A DNA stretch of 47,824 bases from Sphingobacteriaceae bacterium (GTDB taxonomy: Bacteria; Bacteroidota; Bacteroidia; B-17B0; Aurantibacillaceae). The stretch lies in NCBI GenBank assembly GCA_947457335.1, contig CANGWA010000003.1:1-47824 (forward strand). Reading direction: 5' to 3'. The notes under the pieces were generated by a model. It searched no databases. It saw only the letters and a list, made by a program, of their open reading frames with translations, and was not told the origin of the DNA. This document shows positions 35,848-41,907 of this stretch, one piece after another (position 1 is the stretch's first letter; the number at the start of each line of letters is the position of its first letter). A program made the translations under genes and the position numbers.

Positions 35848-35855
35848 CAAAGATA
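35848..35855 (-). promoter_or_regulatory. -7 box of dus
   Basis: TATCTTTG on the minus strand matches TAnnTTTG exactly. Its final G is 6 bases before the inferred CTG start, the usual distance to a transcription start in Bacteroidota. The -33 region would lie inside the 3' end of the Fic gene and is not a clear TTTG. Confidence 0.55.
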
Positions 35856-35870
35856 CGGAGATAATTGCAG

Positions 35871-36443
35871 TTATGACCGTGAAAAGCGAATCAAGGGCTC
35901 GTAGTCGTTGCAGTCGGCGGCCTCGAGACAAGCGGTGTAATGGCTGCGTAGGTCATCGGCTGAAGTGTTTTGAAGACGGCCCCAAGTCAACGGGGCTTCT
36001 CCGAAAAGTTTAGTAACCATCAAGTCAGCCATGAACCGCGCATGCCTGCCGTTGCCGTGCTCGAAACAACAAATGGTCATCAAGCCATGCATGTACCTTA
36101 CCGCTTGTTCGGTGGGGGGATAGGTGGCGTTTGTAAAACGGTCCAATGCATCGGCATGGAGTTGCCGCAGTTGAATGCCAATATTGGTCCACCGACAACC
36201 CGGAGACTGCTCCCGTTGACGGAATTGACCCGCTTGTTTCCACACCGTGCCGAACATTTTTTTGTGTACGAATTTGATAAAGTCCTCTTTCAATACTTCT
36301 TCAGCAGTGAACGGTTTAAAGTAAAACCACTCCAGCGCTTTTTCGATAGCGTGGTGTTCCATCTCTCTGATGGTGGCGGGGTCGGAAAGACCCTTGCGTC
36401 TCAATTCGCCTGTGATGGTGGGTGGGGCAACGTTTAATCCCAT
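35871..36443 (-). CDS. Mobile mystery protein B-type Fic-domain protein with altered catalytic motif
   Basis: 190 residues. EDFIKFVHKKMFGTVWKQAGQFR, split by the family pattern (EdFI..lH..MFgdVW.WAG.fR), WTNIGIQLRQL, TYPPTEQAVRYMHGLM, and GNGRHARFMADLMV match the Fic-containing mobile mystery protein B family throughout. In Fic enzymes the core motif is HPFxxGNGRxxR. Here residues 125-136 read CCFEHGNGRHAR, so the catalytic His and the following Pro are both Cys, while the nucleotide-binding GNGR loop is intact. Normal AMP transfer should therefore be impaired or absent. It overlaps the upstream HTH gene by 10 bases. The pair resembles a toxin-antitoxin or regulatory cassette, but its function is not established. 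Confidence 0.82.
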   Translation of the reverse strand: MGLNVAPPTITGELRRKGLSDPATIREMEHHAIEKALEWFYFKPFTAEEVLKEDFIKFVHKKMFGTVWKQAGQFRQREQSPGCRWTNIGIQLRQLHADALDRFTNATYPPTEQAVRYMHGLMTICCFEHGNGRHARFMADLMVTKLFGEAPLTWGRLQNTSADDLRSHYTACLEAADCNDYEPLIRFSRS

Positions 36444-36895
36444 AAATAGCGAGGCATTTCGTTTATTAATCGGTGGGTGCGTTCTTGTATGGCCCCTGTT
36501 TTTTTCTCATCGGCCATTTCGGTATGGTCTAACAACATGTTGTGGTGCGCGCGCTCTACAATCTCAGTAGCGAGGACCCTTGCCCTTTTTTCAATCAGCG
36601 TTTGCAAGGTGTCGGTTTCGGGCACAATCGCATAGACGACTTTCATGTCCAAGGCCTTGGCCGCTTCTTGCAAGGAGGAGAGAGTAATGCTGCCCTGTGC
36701 TTCCCGCCGCTCAATGTCCCTCACGCTCTGCGCCGAAATATTCAAACGTGCCCCCAACTGCCGTAACGACATGCCAATCGACTTCCGAATGAGCTGAATC
36801 CATCCCCCATTCGGGACCTCTAGGTGTTGAATGGGCGCCAGCTCTTTTTGGCGGGCCACCACAAATTCAAGAAGCTGACGTTTTTCTGAATACAT
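36434..36895 (-). CDS. Mobile mystery protein A-type HTH regulator
   Basis: 153 residues. A central XRE/Cro-type helix-turn-helix (about residues 32-85) reads GWIQLIRKSIGMSLRQLGARL, NISAQSVRDIERREAQGSI and TLSSLQEAAKALDMKVVYAIVP in sequence. The tail TLIEKRARVLATEIVERAHHNMLLD is the characteristic C-terminal helix of mobile mystery protein A. It is the usual upstream partner of the Fic protein. An 18-bp perfect palindrome just in front of its ATG is a likely autoregulatory operator. It probably represses its own operon and may neutralise the partner; both are inferences. Confidence 0.82.
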   Translation of the reverse strand: MYSEKRQLLEFVVARQKELAPIQHLEVPNGGWIQLIRKSIGMSLRQLGARLNISAQSVRDIERREAQGSITLSSLQEAAKALDMKVVYAIVPETDTLQTLIEKRARVLATEIVERAHHNMLLDHTEMADEKKTGAIQERTHRLINEMPRYLWD

Positions 36896-36904
36896 AAGTT
36901 TATA

Positions 36905-36922
36905 TTCTAAAATATTTTAGAA
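36905..36922. promoter_or_regulatory. 18-bp perfect palindrome, probable operator
   Basis: TTCTAAAATATTTTAGAA is a perfect inverted repeat ending 10 bases before the ATG of the HTH gene. On the minus strand it contains TATTTTAG, one base from a -7 box, so a repressor bound here would block the Fic/HTH promoter. Confidence 0.65.
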
Positions 36923-36993
36923 AATTAATAAAATGATTTGAATTTGCATGAAAAATTAAAATAATAGATTTAAAATTGTGATTTTGAACTAAA

Positions 36994-37455
36994 ATGCGCA
37001 TTTTATTTGTTTGTCTAGGGAACATTTGCCGTTCGCCCCTGGCAGAGGGGGTGTTGTTGCACATGAATGAAAAATTGGGACTTGCTTGGCACATCGACAG
37101 TGCGGGAACGGCTGGGTACCATATCGGAGAAGCCCCCGACCGGCGCACCATGGCCAATGCGGCCAAACATGGCGTTGATTTGAAACCACTGCGGGCGCGC
37201 CAATTCACGGCGGCTGATTTCGATAGGTTCGATCACGTGTTGGTCATGGATCAAAACAATTATAACCTGGTGGTGCGCCAGGCCTCCAACGCAGAACAAA
37301 AAGCCAAGGTCAACCTCTTTCTCGAATTGGCTTTGAATCGAAAAAATGCTGAAGTCCCCGACCCTTACTACGGCTCAGAGAAAGACTTTGAAGAAGTCTT
37401 TCAGTTGGTGCAAAAGGGATGTGAAGGGTTGGTACAACAATTAAAGGTAGAGTAG
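36994..37455 (+). CDS. Low-molecular-weight protein-tyrosine phosphatase
   Basis: 153-residue cytosolic phosphatase. The P-loop VCLGNICRSPLAEG (C-x5-R-S) is at residues 7-20, and the general acid Asp is in VPDPYYGSEKDFEEVF near the C-terminus (DPY motif). All catalytic residues are present and the length is normal. It is divergent from the HTH gene across a 98-base, very AT-rich region. TGATTTTG, 8 bases before the ATG, is a near match to a -7 box. The substrate is unknown; in many bacteria such enzymes act on tyrosine kinases of polysaccharide export, but none is nearby. Confidence 0.93.
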   Translation: MRILFVCLGNICRSPLAEGVLLHMNEKLGLAWHIDSAGTAGYHIGEAPDRRTMANAAKHGVDLKPLRARQFTAADFDRFDHVLVMDQNNYNLVVRQASNAEQKAKVNLFLELALNRKNAEVPDPYYGSEKDFEEVFQLVQKGCEGLVQQLKVE

Positions 37456-37457
37456 GG

Positions 37458-37469
37458 CTGCTGCAGCAG
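37458..37469. repeat. 12-bp palindrome CTGCTGCAGCAG
   Basis: A perfect palindrome followed by AAAAAG, three bases after the phosphatase stop, between convergent genes. For either strand it is a poor terminator because the hairpin would have only a 4-bp stem and the T-run is on the wrong side for the + strand. Confidence 0.3.
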
Positions 37470-37523
37470 AAAAAGACGAATCGTTAAACCGACTTTAAAA
37501 CGCTACTACCGATGAATTGCGGC

Positions 37524-38150
37524 TTATCGTTGGTAAAGTCCGTACCCAAGCCCAATCGAAAGGACCAGTAAGAACAAAATGATCCAATACAGGGCCCCAC
37601 TGGTATATTCTTGTAACGATTGCGAATGGAGAGGAAGTCCATTTTGGGCGCGCTTTATTTGTTTTATCAATGCGTTGTAATGGGTTATTTCCAAATTGTT
37701 GATTTTAATCTTTTGTGATTCATTGAAGCGAATGGTGCACTGCAGGCCACTGTAATACACCCATTCCGTGCCGTTGTCACGGTATTTCTTTTCAAAAGGG
37801 GACTCGTCGAGGATGGTCGATTTTGATAGGTGATACGATCGGCGGTACAGCACAAAAGGCCGAATGAGTTTGAGCTCGCGGGGGTAAAGCCGAATAAACT
37901 TTAAGCGTAATAGGTACCATAAACCCATACCGGCGAAGCCAGCGAATAAAGCGGGAATTAGCCAAACATACCAAGGCGTGGGCACGTCGCTTTCATCCAC
38001 CCTATGCACTGTGGGACCAGGCCAACTGAGCGCCACTAATTCTATGAAAAAGACAACACCCAATACGAGTAAACTCACGTAAACAATCGAAGGTCCAGAC
38101 GTATAGAGGCGTGTTTTCTCTTCGCCTATAAAAGTAGACCTTCTCGTCAT
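37524..38150 (-). CDS. Membrane protein of unknown function
   Basis: 208 residues; I do not recognise a family. Three hydrophobic segments are evident: about residues 22-44 (IVYVSLLVLGVVFFIELVAL), 62-84 (WLIPALFAGFAGMGLWYLL) and 187-205 (YWIILFLLVLSIGLGYGLY). Between the second and third lies a 100-residue basic soluble stretch with alternating strands (LYPRELKLIRPFVLYRRSYHL, CTIRFNESQKIKINNLEI), which could be a PH-like bacterial domain. It is convergent with the phosphatase and 13 bases downstream of the VOC gene, so probably cotranscribed with the latter. Confidence 0.65.
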   Translation of the reverse strand: MTRRSTFIGEEKTRLYTSGPSIVYVSLLVLGVVFFIELVALSWPGPTVHRVDESDVPTPWYVWLIPALFAGFAGMGLWYLLRLKFIRLYPRELKLIRPFVLYRRSYHLSKSTILDESPFEKKYRDNGTEWVYYSGLQCTIRFNESQKIKINNLEITHYNALIKQIKRAQNGLPLHSQSLQEYTSGALYWIILFLLVLSIGLGYGLYQR

Positions 38151-38163
38151 GTTGAGTTGAATG

Positions 38164-39219
38164 TTAGCATTTCTTTCGGTTCAACCCCATGGTTTTAAGC
38201 ATCCATTTGGGCAATGGTTTTTCAGCGGGACGTTTTCTTAAATCCAAGTACCAACCAATTTTTTTGAGTAGCGGCACTTTCTTGGTTTCAACGAATTCAA
38301 TTAAGGTGCCATCAGGATCTTCAATGTAGGTAAAGTGTCCGGCCGCTTCACCCATTTCAAAGCCAGCGCCACCATCCACAGTAAACGGATGTCCCGCTTT
38401 TTCGCATGCTGTTTTCAAAGCCGCCATGTTGCGAATGTCAAAACACAAATGAATGAATCCCGGATCGCCCCAGAAACGCCCTTCGTATATTTTTCGTGGC
38501 GACCGTTCCTTAACAGCAATTAATTCAATTTCACCGCGACCTAGCAATTCAGAAAACGGTCCCACTCTTTTTTTCGAATGCGTTAACAAGGCGCGCTCGA
38601 GCACTTGATTGCCGCCAGGCACACCGTGCATATCGCTTTGCAATTGCGTTGTGCGGTACACCACTTTATCAAACCCAAGGATTTGTTGATAAAACGTAAT
38701 GGCACGGTCCATATTGGTTACCCCTACCACGGCTCCTGCCACACCGCCTTGCGCGCGACCGGTGCTAAAGAAATCGTCGAATTCAATTATTTCAAAAATG
38801 TTGCCGTAGGGGTCTTCCAGATAAAAATGCTTTTTGCCTGAAGGCGCAGTGGTAACAGGTGTGAGCAGCTTTACCCCCTTGCTCTTGAGCACGTCAAAAG
38901 TCGCCTGCACGTTGTCGGATTTCACTTTTACGATAAAGATGCCCAGATCGCCGGCTTCTGCCTTAAAGGTAGGTTTTACCGGTGTGCGGCTGGTGTACTG
39001 CCAAATTTCAAATCCCCCGCCACCCTTGGTGGTGATTGCTAAAATGGCCCTGCGGCTTTGCGGTTTTCCACCCGTATAAGGCAACATCAAGGCTGCCTCT
39101 GCCGCTTCATCAAACACGGGAATATCCATGCCTAAATGTTCATTGTACCATTTAAACGCCGCTTCCACATTTTCTACGCCCACGCCAGCTTGCTGAATCC
39201 CAGAAATAATATAGGTCAT
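38164..39219 (-). CDS. VOC superfamily (glyoxalase/dioxygenase-like) protein
   Basis: 351 residues forming two vicinal-oxygen-chelate domains, each with two beta-alpha-beta-beta-beta modules: VGVENVEAAFKWYNEHLGM and HFYLEDPYGNIFEIIEF in the first, VVGVTNMDRAITFYQQILGF and FTYIEDPDGTLIEFVE in the second. The metal-ligand Glu residues at the ends of both domains are visible. The first-strand His is Gln in module 1 and Gly in module 3, and a His appears in FIHLCFDI (module 4). The metal site, if any, is thus unusual. It is not a typical 4-hydroxyphenylpyruvate dioxygenase. The start is the ATG preceded by AAGGAAGG, a good Shine-Dalgarno match. The substrate is unknown. Confidence 0.75.
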   Translation of the reverse strand: MTYIISGIQQAGVGVENVEAAFKWYNEHLGMDIPVFDEAAEAALMLPYTGGKPQSRRAILAITTKGGGGFEIWQYTSRTPVKPTFKAEAGDLGIFIVKVKSDNVQATFDVLKSKGVKLLTPVTTAPSGKKHFYLEDPYGNIFEIIEFDDFFSTGRAQGGVAGAVVGVTNMDRAITFYQQILGFDKVVYRTTQLQSDMHGVPGGNQVLERALLTHSKKRVGPFSELLGRGEIELIAVKERSPRKIYEGRFWGDPGFIHLCFDIRNMAALKTACEKAGHPFTVDGGAGFEMGEAAGHFTYIEDPDGTLIEFVETKKVPLLKKIGWYLDLRKRPAEKPLPKWMLKTMGLNRKKC

Positions 39220-39260
39220 ACCTTCCTTCAAAATTGTAAGGGATAAAGTTAATCGAAAAG

Positions 39261-39284
39261 CGCGAGTTCATAAAATGAATCGCG
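39261..39284. repeat. Stem-loop upstream of the VOC gene
   Basis: CGCGAGTTCAT and ATGAATCGCG pair over 10 bp with one bulged G and an AAA loop. It lies 42-65 bases upstream of the VOC start, so it may be an operator or leader hairpin. Confidence 0.45.
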
Positions 39285-39328
39285 ATGGCGTTGAAGAAGA
39301 GAGAACAGGAGGGGTGGTGTAAACGCCT

Positions 39329-39475
39329 CAATTCTCAACTCCTAAAAAGGGGTGGAGGGTAGAGGTGTGTCAACGCCATTTACCATTAACAATTTACCAT
39401 TAACCCTTCACGCGTAAATGAACGCCAATGCTTCAATTCTCAATTCTCCATTTTCCATTCTCAACTTTCAATTAA
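39329..39475. repeat. Degenerate heptamer repeats (CAATTCT / CCATTWW type)
   Basis: Three clusters of 7-base units: 39329-39342 (CAATTCT, CAACTCC); 39376-39410 (CCATTTA, CCATTAA, CAATTTA, CCATTAA, CCCTTCA); 39434-39475 (CAATTCT twice, CCATTTT, CCATTCT, CAACTTT, CAATTAA). They resemble the short tandemly repeated heptamers described from cyanobacteria. They directly abut the structured repeat copy A. Confidence 0.7.
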
Positions 39476-39476
39476 T

Positions 39477-39624
39477 TTGGGCGCCTTCACGCGCTTTCCG
39501 GCTGTAGTTGGCTCGCTGGGCCCGCCCGCACTAGGGCGTACGGGGTCTTCTGCCTCCGCCGCCCAAGTGCAGGCAGGGCCCACCTTCGCCAAGCTACTGC
39601 CTGCAATCGCTGGCGCACGTTTAC
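39477..39624 (+). repeat. Structured intergenic repeat, copy A
   Basis: About 148 bp, GC-rich in an AT-rich surrounding. It shares with copy B (inverted, 41651-41841) an identical 24-mer at 39492-39515, a 13-mer GTACGGGGTCTTC at 39538-39550, and a 21-mer at 39589-39609, then TGGCGCACGTT. Internal arms GGGCCCGCCCGCAC and GTGCAGGCAGGGCCC can pair over about 13 bp. Outside them, GTAGTTGG pairs with CCAAGCTAC with one bulge. It lacks coding potential. It lies upstream of kbl. Confidence 0.8.
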
Positions 39625-39754
39625 AAAAGGCGTTGTGGCCAATTGTCCCTTTACCATTTCGTGTAAATGCATCTCATTTATCACAAGACAAGAGTTGCAA
39701 AATAGAGTTGCGAACGAATGACCAATGCCTTAATTTTAGCGTTTTTATAAGAGT

Positions 39755-40942
39755 ATGTACGGCCAATTACAACAGCAACTGCAAAACACGCTTGCAGAAA
39801 TCGAAAGCAACGGATTGTTTAAACGCGAACGCATCATTACTACACCTATGGATGCAGTGGTGAAAGTAAATGGCAAGGATGTTGTTATTTTTTGTGCAAA
39901 CAATTACTTGGGCTTGTCTAGCCACCCCCGTGTTATTGAAGGCGCTCGCAAGGCGCTCGACACACACGGTTACGGCATGAGCAGCGTGCGCTTTATTTGT
40001 GGCACGCAAGACCAACATAAAGTGCTCGAAAAAAAGGTGGCCGATTTCCTGGGCACAGAAGATACCATTTTGTATGCAGCGGCCTTCGACGCTAACGGCG
40101 GAGTGTTTGAGCCCTTGTTCGATGAAAACGATGCCATCATTAGTGACGAATTGAACCACGCGTCAATTATTGATGGCGTGCGTTTGTGCAAGGCACAACG
40201 CTACCGGTATAAAAATTGCGACATGGCTGATCTCGAAGAGCAGCTCATTAAAGCACAAGCGCAGCGGCACCGCATTATTGTTACCGACGGCGTGTTTAGC
40301 ATGGATGGATTTGTAGCTCCCCTCGATAAAATTTGCGACCTCGCCGATAAATACAATGCCTTGGTGATGGTGGACGAAAGCCACGCCACTGGGTTTATTG
40401 GTAAAACGGGGCGTGGTACCATTGAGTACCGCAACGTGATGGGCCGTGTGGACATTGTGACCGGCACCTTGGGCAAGGCGTTAGGTGGCGCCATGGGCGG
40501 ATTTACTAGTGGAAGAAAAGAAATCATTGAAATGTTGCGTCAACGGTCGCGCCCTTATTTGTTTAGTAATTCTTTGTCGCCAGTTATTGTTGGTGCTAGC
40601 ATAGCCGTATTCGACATGCTCACTGAAACTACTACCCTGCGTGACAAATTAGAATGGAACATCAACTACTTTAAAGCCGGTATTAAGTCCGCCGGCTTCG
40701 ACATTCGCGAAGGCGAATCGGCCATTGTGCCGGTGATGTTGTACGACGCTAAACTCTCGCAACAATTCGCCGATAAATTATTGGCGGAGGGCATTTATGT
40801 TATTGGTTTCTTTTATCCCGTGGTGCCAAAGGACAAGGCGCGCATTCGCGTGCAATTGAGCGCCGCGCACGAAAAAGAACATTTGGATCAAGCCATTGCC
40901 GCCTTCACCAAGGTGGGTAAAGAGTTGGGGGTGATCAAATAA
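39755..40942 (+). CDS. kbl: Glycine C-acetyltransferase (2-amino-3-ketobutyrate CoA ligase)
   Basis: 395-residue PLP enzyme of the alpha-oxoamine synthase family, cleaving 2-amino-3-ketobutyrate with CoA to glycine and acetyl-CoA in threonine breakdown. Visible blocks are [33 protein letters not shown] (typical of Kbl), the PLP Asp/His in [19 protein letters not shown], and the Schiff-base Lys K241 in [14 protein letters not shown]. The opening [12 protein letters not shown] also fits Kbl better than serine palmitoyltransferase or BioF. Threonine dehydrogenase (tdh), its usual partner, is not adjacent. A promoter-like TTG-N20-TAATTTTA lies at 39708-39738. Confidence 0.93.
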   Translation: MYGQLQQQLQNTLAEIESNGLFKRERIITTPMDAVVKVNGKDVVIFCANNYLGLSSHPRVIEGARKALDTHGYGMSSVRFICGTQDQHKVLEKKVADFLGTEDTILYAAAFDANGGVFEPLFDENDAIISDELNHASIIDGVRLCKAQRYRYKNCDMADLEEQLIKAQAQRHRIIVTDGVFSMDGFVAPLDKICDLADKYNALVMVDESHATGFIGKTGRGTIEYRNVMGRVDIVTGTLGKALGGAMGGFTSGRKEIIEMLRQRSRPYLFSNSLSPVIVGASIAVFDMLTETTTLRDKLEWNINYFKAGIKSAGFDIREGESAIVPVMLYDAKLSQQFADKLLAEGIYVIGFFYPVVPKDKARIRVQLSAAHEKEHLDQAIAAFTKVGKELGVIK

Positions 40943-40985
40943 AATGGCCCAGCTCTCAAAACGGCTTTGAACGGGTAAGTAAAAA

Positions 40986-41016
40986 TTTGTTTCTTCGACA
41001 ATTACGAATACCTTCG
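40986..41016 (+). promoter_or_regulatory. Promoter of the DUF1761 gene
   Basis: TTTG (40986-40989) and TACCTTCG (41009-41016) are 19 bases apart, a one-mismatch fit to the Bacteroidota consensus, 17 bases before the ATG. The gene is therefore probably not dependent on kbl readthrough. Confidence 0.55.
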
Positions 41017-41033
41017 TTTAATATCCTATTTAT

Positions 41034-41480
41034 ATGATGCCTAACATTCAACTCAGTGGTCTTGCCATACTGTTAACGGTGGTAGCCACTTTTATTTTTG
41101 GTTTTATTTGGTACACACCCTTGTTTGGTAAGGCGTGGGCAAAAGAGCTTGGTCTAAATATGGACCGCAAGCCCACCACTGGAGAATTCATGAAAGGAAT
41201 TACCTTGAATTTGCTTGGTAACCTGCTTATGGCGTGGGTACTAGCGCACAATTGTGCAGTGTGGAATCCAACAACATGGGGACTTCCAGCGTCGACCGAA
41301 ATGACACCCGGTTTTATGGCGGTAATGAGCGGGTTGTTTACCTATCTCGGTTTCTTCTTGCCAACCGACCTCAGCACCATTGCCTGGGAAGGAAAATCGA
41401 TGAAATTGTTTTTCATCAATACCTTCTACCACCTAGGTAATGTGCTCATCGCTTCATTCATACTGATTTTCGTACACTAA
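41034..41480 (+). CDS. DUF1761 family membrane protein
   Basis: 148-residue inner-membrane protein with about four transmembrane helices. The N-terminal VVATFIFGFIWYTPLFGKAWAK matches the DUF1761 family (G..WY.pl.f.k.W...), and the closing LFFINTFYHLGNVLIASFIL matches the family's last helices. The function is unknown. The start could be either Met of MMPN. It has its own promoter-like sequence and is followed by a small hairpin. Confidence 0.8.
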   Translation: MMPNIQLSGLAILLTVVATFIFGFIWYTPLFGKAWAKELGLNMDRKPTTGEFMKGITLNLLGNLLMAWVLAHNCAVWNPTTWGLPASTEMTPGFMAVMSGLFTYLGFFLPTDLSTIAWEGKSMKLFFINTFYHLGNVLIASFILIFVH

Positions 41481-41487
41481 GTCCGCC

Positions 41488-41505
41488 TTACTGCTTGTGC
41501 AGTAA
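41488..41505. terminator. Small hairpin after the DUF1761 gene
   Basis: TTACTGC / GCAGTAA form a perfect 7-bp stem with a 4-base loop, 8 bases after the stop. Only TTGATT follows, so termination would be weak. Confidence 0.45.
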
Positions 41506-41650
41506 TTGATTAGACGTGTGCATCTATTTGTTAAGGTTGCTAGAAGAAGCAAGCCGTGTTCGGTTATGGATGTTTTGAGCAGTGCTTATTCGTAAATGCA
41601 ATTGAAATAACCTGGCGTTAGAGGGGGCTGTAAATGGTGAAAACGTTCGC

Positions 41651-41841
41651 CGTAACGTGCGCCAACGATTGCAGGCAGTAGCTTGGTGAAGTAATGCCGT
41701 GCCTACACTTGGGTGACGGAGGCTGAGGGCGAAGCCGGAAGACCCCGTACACCTTAGTGTAGGCAGGCAGGACGAGCCAACTACAGCCGGAAAGCGTGGT
41801 GCCGCTGAAAGTATATGGTGTTAACGGAGGCAGGCGCCCAA
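41651..41841 (-). repeat. Structured intergenic repeat, copy B (inverted relative to copy A)
   Basis: About 190 bp. Read on the minus strand it begins TTGGGCGCCT, like copy A, then has about 28 extra bases, and then shares copy A's 24-mer (41773-41796), 13-mer (41738-41750), 21-mer (41666-41686) and TGGCGCACGTT. Its arms TGCCTGCCTACAC and GTGTAGGCACGGCA pair at the same place as those of copy A although the bases differ. The gap from 41506 to 41650 holds nothing recognisable. The element ends about 66 bases before gpsA. Confidence 0.8.
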
Positions 41842-41907
41842 AAAACAGAGTTAAAGCGGAGGGTGAGAGCGAGAATGACTCTCCCATTTTTTCCGTAATT
41901 TCAACGC

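Noticed and set aside
38164-39219. 4-hydroxyphenylpyruvate dioxygenase
   Set aside because: The double VOC layout is similar, but the length, ligand positions and C-terminal block do not fit; only a general VOC call is supportable.
39329-39475. Possible CRISPR array
   Set aside because: Units are only 7 bases, contiguous and degenerate, with no spacers and no cas genes.
39477-39863. Open frame of 128 codons across copy A on the + strand
   Set aside because: It runs through the structured repeat and into kbl in another frame. The block shared with copy B would be read in a different frame there, so no peptide is conserved.
41618-41887. Open frame of 89 codons across copy B on the minus strand
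   Set aside because: Same reason; it is a by-product of the GC-rich repeat and has no family resemblance.
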